In this document: piece after piece, positions 1 to 7,043 of the stretch | Position numbering within the stretch: the stretch's first letter is position 1 | Layout: every line of letters begins with the position of its first letter | Assembly: GCA_946408295.1 (NCBI GenBank) | Contig: CAMJRT010000042.1 | Location: forward strand, 1 to 8,260 | Direction: 5' to 3' | Source of the DNA: an uncultured Bacteroidales bacterium | GTDB lineage: Bacteria; Bacteroidota; Bacteroidia; Bacteroidales; UBA932 | Length of the DNA: 8,260 nt | Position numbers and translations under genes: made by a program | The notes under the pieces: model-generated | Databases searched by the model: none | Told to the model about the DNA's origin: nothing | The model's input: the letters and a program-made list of their open reading frames with translations, nothing else

Positions 1-1085
1 ACTGGCAGACCTGGGTACAGGAGGCCGCTGCCGCAGCAAAGGCGGTGATGGACTCCGGCAAATACAAACTGTACAACACCGGCAATCCGGAGAGCGACTA
101 CAGTACCGTTTTCAAAAGCGAAACGCCCGTTTGGACCGAAGTGATATTCTCCAAAATATACAGTTCCCAATTCTCCCGCTGGCACGATGCATCCTGGTAT
201 TTTGCTTCCGGCTCCTATGGATCGCGCAATTCTGCGCCGAGGCACTTCATCCATATGTACCTCAAGACGGACGGCACACCCTTTACCAGTTCACCCGGCT
301 ATGCTACGGTACTGTTTAAAGATGAGTTTGACAACCGCGACTACCGCTTGCGCCAGACATTCATCTCCAAGTATTACCGCAAAAAAGTCAACGGAGAGGT
401 TACGAATGATTTTTCCTTGATCTTCCCCTCTCTTGAGAGCCAGTTGACTTACTATCGAACCATCAAGTGGAATACCGATGACACCGCCAACGAGAGCAAC
501 TCCTCCAGCAACAACTCCCTATCTATCTTCCGCTATGGGGAAACCTTGCTCATCTATGCCGAAGCCGTAGCGGAATTGAACCTGATGACGGCGGATGTCT
601 GGAACAAGACGATCAAATTGTTGCGTGAGCGAGCCGGCGTGACCGGTATCTATCCGACAAGCGCCGATCCCTATCTTCAAGATTACTATGGCATCTCGGA
701 TCCATACTTGCTGGAAATCCGCCGCGAGCGCTCCATCGAGATGTATCTTGAGAATGTACGCCGGGATGATCTCAACCGCTGGAAATGCGGCACCTTGCTG
801 CTCCGTGAATTCGAGGGTTTGTACATCCCCGCTCTCGGCACGGCGATGGACCTTAACGGAGATGGAAAGAACGACATCTGCTTCAACACGAGCGGCAGCG
901 GTTCCGGAGATGTCGTCTATATCAAAGTCGGCGGTTCAACGTCTTTCAAGAGAAACGCTGCCGGGAATTTGGTCTACAATCCCGGTGAACGCGTATGGGA
1001 AGACTACCAATACCTCTACCCCATCCCCAAAACCGCCATTGACATCAACCCCAACCTGCTTCCCCAGAACCCGGGTTGGAACTAG
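1..1085 (+). CDS. SusD/RagB-family outer-membrane nutrient-binding lipoprotein, C-terminal part (5' end outside window)
   Basis: SusD-like proteins are surface lipoproteins that cap a SusC TonB-dependent transporter and help capture a glycan or peptide. The frame is open from base 3 and gives 360 residues, against roughly 500-600 for the family, so the signal peptide and N-terminal third are missing. Family hallmarks seen: an Ala-rich helix ending AKAVMDSGKYKLY at the start of the visible part; FRYGETLLIYAEAVAELN (TPR-like helix); RRERSIEMYLE at visible residues 240-250, followed by RRDDLNRWKCG; and the typical tail YPIPKTAIDINPNLLPQNPGW. Visible residues 283-291 form an EF-hand-like acidic loop (DLNGDGKND). 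The partner SusC gene should lie just upstream, outside the window. The next lipoprotein gene follows after 27 bp. The ligand cannot be inferred from the sequence. Confidence 0.95.
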   Translation, partial: WQTWVQEAAAAAKAVMDSGKYKLYNTGNPESDYSTVFKSETPVWTEVIFSKIYSSQFSRWHDASWYFASGSYGSRNSAPRHFIHMYLKTDGTPFTSSPGYATVLFKDEFDNRDYRLRQTFISKYYRKKVNGEVTNDFSLIFPSLESQLTYYRTIKWNTDDTANESNSSSNNSLSIFRYGETLLIYAEAVAELNLMTADVWNKTIKLLRERAGVTGIYPTSADPYLQDYYGISDPYLLEIRRERSIEMYLENVRRDDLNRWKCGTLLLREFEGLYIPALGTAMDLNGDGKNDICFNTSGSGSGDVVYIKVGGSTSFKRNAAGNLVYNPGERVWEDYQYLYPIPKTAIDINPNLLPQNPGWN

Positions 1086-1112
1086 AATATAAACACATTA
1101 AACGATAAAGTT

Positions 1113-2546
1113 ATGAATAGATTTACTGCTTATATGATGGTCGTCCTCCTGGCAGGACTGATGACCAATTCCTGCACGAATACCGACAATACCGCCTGTT
1201 TTCAGCGGTTCGCGGACGAAGTCACGCTGAACGCGGAGGGCGATGCCGTTGCCTATTACATCCGGGTATCCGGAGAATGGTACACGGAGATTGAGAATGG
1301 CTCCGAATGGATTCAGATTTCCCCCGCTTCCGGCAACGGGAACGGAGAACTTATCAGCATTATGGTGTCTTCCTCACAGAAGACGACCGGCATCTCCATC
1401 GAAGGAACCTTCTATCTCTGCGGACAAGGACACCGCTTCCCTGTACGGGTCACCCAGTCCGGTGATTACTTCCGGATGGTGAAACAACTGCCGCGACTGG
1501 TGGTCCTCGACTGGGGCGAATATGCAAAAGGGACCGGCACGAACGGCTACAATGGCACAGAGCGCGCCTTTACCTTGGAACTGGCCTATACGGAAACGGG
1601 GGCTGCCATCCGCAAATATGAGACCACCCGCTCCAATTGGCTTGTTTCCGGGCAATTCCATTCCCACAACCGTTTTGGCATCGGCGGACTTGAGCCGGAT
1701 ACCGATTATGTTTTCCGTATGACTCCGCTGGGCGCATCTTTTACGGCCGTGGGTAAATTCCATACGCCCGCCGAGCCGGTGCAAGGGGACAACATACTTG
1801 TTTACAAGGATTTCGACACATTCTGGTGGGGCGGATGTCCGATTTATCAGGCCTATGGCATCCAGCCTTCCCAGGACAACATCGGCAATCTGGACCTTGA
1901 TCCCGCCGACCCCGCCGTCTGGCTGCGCAGCAACGACCCGTGCGTGAACCCCGTCAATTCTACGGCCCTGTATTTCAACTTCAAAAATGCCTCCGCAGCG
2001 GATTCACGCAGTCCCCTCAAATGCCCCAAGTATTGGAATTACTGCTGGGAAGGAGACAAATACGGGACCAACTACGGCGATGAGTCCTACCCGGGATGGA
2101 CGGGTTACAATGTCCGCCACTGTACAGGTTCCATCCTGCTGGGAACCGCCAGTGCGGGAGGCTATATATGCACCCCTTACCTGACCGCCCTCGGTCCATC
2201 GTCCGCTACGGTTGTCGTAACGGTCAACAGCGCCGCCTATTATGAATCTTACCATAGCAACTATGCGGAGGACAACCTGCGTCATCAGATTCGCGTAGAA
2301 GGGGCCGGAACCATCCTCGACGGAGGTTCGACCTGCAAGGTCAAGGAAGAAAAACAAGTGATTGTCGAGTGCAGCACGAATGTAGCGAACCAACAGACCC
2401 TCCAACCGATGTATGATATCAATTACCCCACTACGCATACCGTGACGATTTCCGGCGCAGATTCTTCTACCCGCATCGTCATCGAATCCATCACCGCAAC
2501 CAAAAATCGTTTCTGGATTGACGACATCAAAATTGAAAAACAATGA
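1113..2546 (+). CDS. Surface lipoprotein with BACON-like, FN3-like and C-terminal jelly-roll-like domains
   Basis: A 477-residue predicted lipoprotein. The signal peptide is residues 1-20, with a lipobox ending TNSC (acylated Cys21). Residues about 35-117 look like a BACON domain: SGEWYTEIENGSEWIQISP, then a glycine-rich turn, then RFPVRVTQSG. Residues about 128-220 look FN3-like (FTLELAYTETGAAIRKY, then GLEPDTDYVFRMTPLG). Residues about 227-477 form a jelly-roll-like module opening with ILVYKDFDTFWWGG and closing with RFWIDDIKI. That module resembles the C-terminus of the 3825-6455 product and contains eight cysteines. No catalytic motif was recognised. BACON domains are usually attached to glycoside hydrolases or surface glycan-binding proteins, so the inferred role is ligand binding beside SusD. 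The ATG at 1113 is preceded by an A/T-rich leader and by the susD stop 27 bp upstream. The stop overlaps the next start (ATGA). Confidence 0.85.
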   Translation: MNRFTAYMMVVLLAGLMTNSCTNTDNTACFQRFADEVTLNAEGDAVAYYIRVSGEWYTEIENGSEWIQISPASGNGNGELISIMVSSSQKTTGISIEGTFYLCGQGHRFPVRVTQSGDYFRMVKQLPRLVVLDWGEYAKGTGTNGYNGTERAFTLELAYTETGAAIRKYETTRSNWLVSGQFHSHNRFGIGGLEPDTDYVFRMTPLGASFTAVGKFHTPAEPVQGDNILVYKDFDTFWWGGCPIYQAYGIQPSQDNIGNLDLDPADPAVWLRSNDPCVNPVNSTALYFNFKNASAADSRSPLKCPKYWNYCWEGDKYGTNYGDESYPGWTGYNVRHCTGSILLGTASAGGYICTPYLTALGPSSATVVVTVNSAAYYESYHSNYAEDNLRHQIRVEGAGTILDGGSTCKVKEEKQVIVECSTNVANQQTLQPMYDINYPTTHTVTISGADSSTRIVIESITATKNRFWIDDIKIEKQ

Positions 2547-3697
2547 AAAGCAAACTGATACACGCCGGAATACTGGCAACGCTGGCCTTGGGAGCCACCT
2601 CTTGTGAAAAAGACCCCTACGGACTGCCGGAAGGTTGGACCTACCGGCGGGAAGTGTCCTCCACTACGGGTCTTGACACGTTTTCCGACCCGGAGAACAT
2701 CTATAGCCGCAATGTCAAGATGGTCAATGCCGGCATCCAGGGATTTACCCTGATTGACGAAAACACGGTGTACTATTGTCAGACATCCGGGCAAACCCTC
2801 TATTTTACGAAAGCGGAACCGTCTCCCGATCTTTCCATCCAGACCCTGGGCGGACAGATGTTCTTATACGGCTTCAGCCACGGCACCAACTCGGTGGTCG
2901 AGCGTACCGCCTCCGGGGACTATATCTGGGTGGGCGCCTACGGCAAATGCAATCCGGGAGAGGGCAATACCTATTGGACCAATCCGGTCGTGGGCCGGGT
3001 GAAATTCGAGGCCGAAAAGAAGATTTATTCCAATGAGTGTGAGGAATATTACTGGCTGGGTAAGAATATGACTGAAATTCACCCGTCCATCGATGCCGAG
3101 AACGGACTGGTCAGTTTCGTATACCAGGATCCGGAGTACGCATCGTACCGTTGTTTCAACGTGTACAAACTGTCAGAGGCCCGCCAGGCCCCTACCCGTT
3201 CGGTCACCTTTACGACGACGGATGCATTCTCGAGCCACAATCTGACCTCCACCCGTGAAGTGAGCGTCACCATCACGGCCAGAGACTTGACGCAGGTGAC
3301 TCCGGTCACGATTATCCGGTTCCCCAAGACCAATTACGGCGAGGGGAGCAATCCGAACTTCTACTCGTGGCAGGGCTTCGATGTACACAAAGACAAACTT
3401 TATTATATGGACGGTGGATCAAAAGGCGGCAATTTAGACAAATCCTATGCTTATCTGACCATTTTCAATTTCAAGAGCCGCGTCATTGAGCGCAGGACCC
3501 TTGTGTCGGTCATCCAGGATGACCGGGCACTGCGGGATGCCGGTATCTCGACCACGGCATCCCTGGAGTCCGAAGGTTGCAAAGTGTACAATGGCAAACT
3601 CTATCTGGGATTTTCGGGCAAAGGCTGCAATGTCTCCGGAGCCGACGCAAACCACTGGTACACCACGATATTCCGATACAATCCTTCACAAAAATAA
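2543..3697 (+). CDS. Lipoprotein with predicted beta-propeller resembling the TagC/helveticin J group
   Basis: A 384-residue predicted lipoprotein. The signal peptide is residues 1-20, the lipobox ends GATSC (Cys21), and acidic EKD follows, as in many surface-exported Bacteroidota lipoproteins. The rest is beta-rich with propeller-like anchors: IQGFTLIDENTVYYC at 65-79, FLYGFSHGTNSVVE at 107-120 followed by DYIWVGAYG, WQGFDVHKDKLYYMDGG at 276-292, and ESEGCKVYNGKLYLGF at 342-357. The QGF...YY, GHGT...E...W and EG...LYLGF pattern recalls TagC-like phage and teichoic-acid-associated propellers and helveticin J-type proteins, from memory of those families. No enzymatic motif is visible. The gene starts inside the stop of the preceding gene (ATGA, 4-bp overlap), which implies translational coupling. 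The likely role is a surface ligand-binding accessory of the SusCD complex. A sensor or toxin-like role cannot be excluded. The lipoprotein call is firm; the propeller family is tentative. Confidence 0.82.
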   Translation: MKSKLIHAGILATLALGATSCEKDPYGLPEGWTYRREVSSTTGLDTFSDPENIYSRNVKMVNAGIQGFTLIDENTVYYCQTSGQTLYFTKAEPSPDLSIQTLGGQMFLYGFSHGTNSVVERTASGDYIWVGAYGKCNPGEGNTYWTNPVVGRVKFEAEKKIYSNECEEYYWLGKNMTEIHPSIDAENGLVSFVYQDPEYASYRCFNVYKLSEARQAPTRSVTFTTTDAFSSHNLTSTREVSVTITARDLTQVTPVTIIRFPKTNYGEGSNPNFYSWQGFDVHKDKLYYMDGGSKGGNLDKSYAYLTIFNFKSRVIERRTLVSVIQDDRALRDAGISTTASLESEGCKVYNGKLYLGFSGKGCNVSGADANHWYTTIFRYNPSQK

Positions 3698-3708
3698 ATT
3701 CAACCGTT

Positions 3709-3831
3709 ATGCAAGTACAAGAATTATATGAAGTCCCCACCTGTAAGATCCGGGTGCTTGCAGGCACACAATGCTTGTGTGAAAGTATCTTCACCCATCA
3801 ACCTTTTGATCTTGAGTACGAGATATGGTAA
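3709..3831 (+). CDS. Putative 40-residue small protein with C-x-C motif and terminal Trp
   Basis: A 40-codon ORF beginning at ATG 3709, 11 bp after the propeller gene, and ending in a TAA that overlaps the start of the large lipoprotein gene by 7 bp (ATGGTAA). The leader is A/T-rich (aaaataaattcaaccgtt), as expected in Bacteroidota. The peptide has Y7-x-x-P10 (YEVP), a hydrophobic stretch KIRVLAG, C22-L-C24-E-S26, and an acidic/aromatic tail DLEYEIW. This layout (YxxP near the start, a hydrophobic strand, LCxS, then a short acidic tail ending in Trp) recalls small uncharacterised proteins that I have seen next to fimbrillin-like and lipoprotein genes in Bacteroidales. That link is from memory. 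No signal peptide or membrane segment is visible, and the function is unknown. The spacing suggests translational coupling to the downstream gene. Alternatively, it may be only a leader ORF. Confidence 0.55.
   Translation: MQVQELYEVPTCKIRVLAGTQCLCESIFTHQPFDLEYEIW
3765..3781 (+). other. Perfect 7-bp inverted repeat (possible RNA hairpin) inside the small ORF
   Basis: CACACAA at 3765-3771 and TTGTGTG at 3775-3781 are exact reverse complements around a 3-nt loop (TGC). A second, shorter arm pair, GTGC 3754-3757 with GCAC 3764-3767, overlaps the first and would compete with it. No T-run follows, so this is not an intrinsic terminator. It lies 43 nt ahead of the large lipoprotein start and could affect coupling or mRNA processing, or it may be chance. 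Confidence 0.3.
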
Positions 3832-6455
3832 CGAAGAAATTATTTATGCCGCTCTGCACGCTGGCAGCGTGTATGGCGATGGGCGCCTGTCAGAGAGAAA
3901 GCGCCGGAACTTGGGAATCCGTTTCCGGGACGACTACCGTTCCTCTGCTGATTGAGGCGGAGGGCGATAGGGTAAGGACCTCATTGGAGGACGATGGCAA
4001 GGTGTTGTGGTTGCCCGGTGATGAGGTCAGCGTTTTTGACGGGAGCGCCAACAACCGCTTTTCCAACACCCTTGAAATTCCTTCCCAGTCTGCTGTCTTT
4101 AGCGGATCGATAGCAGAGTCGACCACGACCATCTATGCAATCTATCCCTACTCCACCGGCAACAGATTCTCTGCAGGCACGATTACGGCCAGCCTGCCGG
4201 AGGAGCAGACGGGTATCGCCGGAGGTATTGCGGACGGGCTCAATCCTTCGGTGTCCAAAGCGAGCATCAATGAGGGTGGGATTGTCAGGACCACATTCCT
4301 CAATATCTGCAGCATCATCCGGTTCACGATTTCTCAGAACAATGTTTACCACAGCGTTAAACTGCGTTCCCTCACGGAAGGGGTTTTCCTCTGCGGACAG
4401 TACCAGATTTCGTTCAATGAAAGCACGCCTGTTCTGTCCACGAACACCCAGTCCAAGCGCGAAATCACCCTTGTTCCGGCAGAAGGCGATACGTTTGCCG
4501 CAGGTACCTACTGTTTTGTGTGCCTTCCCTGCGAAAACGCCGGCCTGGAGTTGGAATTCAGCGATGGAGACAAGTTCCACATTTTGCCGGCGACGTCAGG
4601 CAAAACGCTCGCCGCCAACAAATTGACGGATTTCGGCACGCTGGACAGCGGCTGGACCTTGGACGAATCCGCCTACCACTTTGTACTGGATGAGGACTTC
4701 GGCAGCCGAAGCACTTATCTTTATCCTATTGTAGGCAAAACCGGCACGTCTGTGCGTCAACTCGTCGCCTTCGACAATCAGTTCAACACCCGGGGACGTT
4801 CTGCAAACACGGTCAACTACTATGCAGGAATGCGCACCGACATCTATGGCAACCGTTTTCGGACCGAAGAGGAAGCGGCGGAAGGCATCGACAACGCCTG
4901 TCTGTATTTCGGCAACACCAACAACAGCGATGTCATCGGCGCCGGCGGCAATCCTACGACGGTGGCCGGTTACGGGAAGTGGGCCAACGCCAAGGAGCAA
5001 CTGACTTTCTACGTCAACAATGTCTATGTAGGAAGCAATGCCACCAAGGCCCGTGTCTTTTTCGACTATTCCGTCGCTCAACTTCTCATTACCAATTTCG
5101 GCAATGAAGGGCGCAACGCCCTGTCCCGTCTGATTACGGTGGAATATACGCCTGACGGGGGAAAGACCTGGACGGATATCTCCGATGCCGGTGGCAACTA
5201 CACTTTTACCGGCAATTTCCGATATACCAGCAAAGATGCGGATCTGAGCGGACTGCCGGATGGTTTTGCCACCTTCCGAATCAAGGCCAACTACAAACAG
5301 TCACTTTATATTGACAACCTCAAAGTGGCTGCCACTTATGCGACAGAGACGACGGCCAACAACGCGCCTTCCATCGTCAAAATCTATCGGCAGACCCCTA
5401 CGACGGCTTATCTTGAATGCCGGGCTCCTGCCGGCGTTACGATGACCGGGGATCAGATGAATACGGTCGTTCCGCACATCGGCCCGGCGAATGGGACTTT
5501 GACGGCCGCTTCCGACTTTACCATCCGCAATGTAGACGTGGACCATCAGATGTTTGAAATCATTGTGCGCAACCTTCCGCAGAATGGGGATGATATGGCG
5601 GCGGCCCTCAACTACGGTGATTATACCAGCGGACGCCACTGGTTCCCCCAGTCGGCTTCCAATGAGATATTCACGGCCCGTTTCGATCGTTTTACCGCCG
5701 GAACCAATCCTGTAGAATCCATCGGCAACAGCGTCAATATTTCCGGATCGATTTCCAGTTATACCAATCCCGGCGGTCCCTCCTCCGGCAATTACAACAC
5801 CTTATACAACAGAGAGCGCGACTTGCGTGACGCCACCTTGCGCTGCGAAGTTTACAATGGCTACAATACCTCCGGAACAGCCCCTTATGCCAGTGCCACT
5901 TACCGGGGCGGCAACAACATGGAGGCCTCCTTCCGCTCAAGCAACAATATATTTTCTTTCCTCAACGCGTCCGACATCACCCACAACGGACCCAAATCCG
6001 CCGGAGACTTTTTACGCTATGGTTGTGAGATGGACGGCTGGAGGATGTCACTTTGCTATGAACTGGAAGGTTGCCTGCATATGGGAACAGGCAGCAGCAA
6101 GGGCTGGGACAGCAGCAGCAACACGGCATTCCTGATGACGCCGATCTTCGGTTCCTTCATCCCTTCAGGTACCGCTTCTGTCACGATCAGTTTCGATGCG
6201 ATGCCCCAGGGACCGAATACCCACTCGCAGATTCAGTTGGTACGGGTGCAAACGGATGGCGTGACCGAAAACGGGGCAGTAACGACCATCTTGAAGACTT
6301 TTGATTTGGACAACACCGACTTCGGCCGATATACAAGATGTTCGTACACCTTGACCGATGCGGACGCCCGGACGGCCTTCCTTATCGGCGGTCCCAGCGG
6401 AGCAACAACCAACGCACGCTACTTCCTGGACAACATCGTTGTCGTCCGCGACTAA
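3825..6455 (+). CDS. Large surface lipoprotein: fimbrillin-like N-domain plus two jelly-roll-like modules and an FN3-like module
   Basis: An 876-residue predicted lipoprotein with signal peptide 1-21 and lipobox MGAC (Cys22). Residues about 36-275 look fimbrillin-like (FimA/Mfa relatives): GKVLWLPGDEVSVFDGS at 58-74, YAIYPYS at 104-110, TTFLNICSIIRFTI at 156-169, and a strand pair ending AANKLTDFGTLD. Residues about 285-505 form a jelly-roll-like module opening HFVLDEDFGS and ending SLYIDNLKV. About 513-617 is FN3-like. About 618-876 is a second jelly-roll-like module ending RYFLDNIVV, related to the C-terminus of the 1113-2546 product. No catalytic residues were recognised. The ATG at 3825 is chosen because it supplies the basic n-region (MVTKK); an internal Met at residue 8 would remove it. 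The start overlaps the stop of the 40-codon ORF. It is probably an adhesin or ligand-binding protein of the SusCD locus and ends the visible operon. Confidence 0.85.
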   Translation: MVTKKLFMPLCTLAACMAMGACQRESAGTWESVSGTTTVPLLIEAEGDRVRTSLEDDGKVLWLPGDEVSVFDGSANNRFSNTLEIPSQSAVFSGSIAESTTTIYAIYPYSTGNRFSAGTITASLPEEQTGIAGGIADGLNPSVSKASINEGGIVRTTFLNICSIIRFTISQNNVYHSVKLRSLTEGVFLCGQYQISFNESTPVLSTNTQSKREITLVPAEGDTFAAGTYCFVCLPCENAGLELEFSDGDKFHILPATSGKTLAANKLTDFGTLDSGWTLDESAYHFVLDEDFGSRSTYLYPIVGKTGTSVRQLVAFDNQFNTRGRSANTVNYYAGMRTDIYGNRFRTEEEAAEGIDNACLYFGNTNNSDVIGAGGNPTTVAGYGKWANAKEQLTFYVNNVYVGSNATKARVFFDYSVAQLLITNFGNEGRNALSRLITVEYTPDGGKTWTDISDAGGNYTFTGNFRYTSKDADLSGLPDGFATFRIKANYKQSLYIDNLKVAATYATETTANNAPSIVKIYRQTPTTAYLECRAPAGVTMTGDQMNTVVPHIGPANGTLTAASDFTIRNVDVDHQMFEIIVRNLPQNGDDMAAALNYGDYTSGRHWFPQSASNEIFTARFDRFTAGTNPVESIGNSVNISGSISSYTNPGGPSSGNYNTLYNRERDLRDATLRCEVYNGYNTSGTAPYASATYRGGNNMEASFRSSNNIFSFLNASDITHNGPKSAGDFLRYGCEMDGWRMSLCYELEGCLHMGTGSSKGWDSSSNTAFLMTPIFGSFIPSGTASVTISFDAMPQGPNTHSQIQLVRVQTDGVTENGAVTTILKTFDLDNTDFGRYTRCSYTLTDADARTAFLIGGPSGATTNARYFLDNIVVVRD

Positions 6456-6457
6456 AT

Positions 6458-6988
6458 CTATCGTTCTTTCCCCAGGCAGTGCCACAGGACGACGCCGGCG
6501 GCGACGGAGACATTGAGCGAGTGCTTGGTGCCGAACTGGGGAATTTCGAGGGAGAAGTCGCAGGCATCCACCACATCCTGACGCACCCCGTCCACCTCAT
6601 TGCCGAAGACGTAGGCGTAGCGGCGGCCGGGCTCCGGAACGAAGGTCTCCAGGGACACGGAATGAAGCGTCTGCTCCACCGCCACCAGGGTATAACCTTC
6701 CGCTTTGAGGCGACGGGCGGCCTCCAGCGTATCTTCCACATAAACGGACGGGACCACCTCTTCCGCGCCCAGGGCGGTTTTGCGAATCAGCGGAGAGGGC
6801 GGAACGGGGGTGATGCCGCAGAGCCACACGGCATCCGCCTTGAAACAGTCCGCGCTGCGGAAAACGGAGCCCACATTGTGGGCGCTGCGGACATTGTCGA
6901 GAACAACCACGACGCCGCATTTCGAGCGGGTGTAGGCTTCCGGCGTCAAGCGTCCGAGTTCCGTATTGAGGAGTTTTCTGTCTTTCAT
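6458..6988 (-). CDS. SpoU/TrmH-family RNA 2'-O-ribose methyltransferase
   Basis: This family transfers methyl from S-adenosylmethionine to the 2'-OH of a ribose in tRNA or rRNA, using a deep trefoil-knot (SPOUT) fold as a cytoplasmic dimer. In the 176-residue product, motif 1 is NVRSAHNVGSVFR (32-44, with the conserved Asn and Arg), motif 2 is VFGNEVDGV (127-135) and motif 3 is EIPQFGTKHSLNVSVAAGVV (148-167). There is no N-terminal L30e-like RNA-binding domain, so it is a single-domain member and its target nucleotide cannot be assigned. The ATG at 6988 is preferred. A TTG at 6997 would add three residues, but it lies inside a good promoter -7 match. The gene converges on the large lipoprotein gene with 2 bp between stop codons and diverges from exbB. 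Confidence 0.93.
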   Translation of the reverse strand: MKDRKLLNTELGRLTPEAYTRSKCGVVVVLDNVRSAHNVGSVFRSADCFKADAVWLCGITPVPPSPLIRKTALGAEEVVPSVYVEDTLEAARRLKAEGYTLVAVEQTLHSVSLETFVPEPGRRYAYVFGNEVDGVRQDVVDACDFSLEIPQFGTKHSLNVSVAAGVVLWHCLGKER

Positions 6989-6994
6989 CGCCTG

Positions 6995-7002
6995 CAAAAT
7001 TA
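6995..7002 (-). promoter_or_regulatory. Bacteroidota-type -7 promoter element for the methyltransferase gene
   Basis: Read on the - strand this is TAATTTTG, an exact match to the Bacteroidota -7 consensus TAnnTTTG. Only 6 nt (CAGGCG) separate it from the ATG at 6988, so the transcript would be leaderless or nearly so. No clear TTTG-type -33 element is present at the expected distance; that region is A/T-rich. Confidence 0.5.
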
Positions 7003-7043
7003 AACAATCGGCACGGGATTATAAAATTTTTCAAAAAAATTGC

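Noticed and set aside
2004..2579. 191-codon open frame on the - strand inside the BACON lipoprotein gene
   Set aside because: It is a shadow of the sense jelly-roll module and has no recognisable features.
3786..3793. TATCTTCA as a possible internal -7 promoter element before the large lipoprotein gene
   Set aside because: It matches TAnnTTTG poorly at the last two positions, has no TTG at the -33 spacing, and lies inside the small ORF of a tightly spaced operon.
3981..4580. 199-codon open frame on the - strand inside the large lipoprotein gene
   Set aside because: It is antisense to the fimbrillin-like domain, with no signal, motif or plausible promoter. It reflects the GC-rich codon structure of the sense gene.
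6091..6122. Short CAG/AGC repeats resembling a microsatellite
   Set aside because: Only a few imperfect units occur, encoding Ser/Gly turns in a normal reading frame. They are explained by codon use.
6338..7003. 221-codon open frame on the + strand opposite the methyltransferase
   Set aside because: It mirrors the SpoU/TrmH gene, whose three family motifs are intact on the - strand. The + strand product has no recognisable motif.
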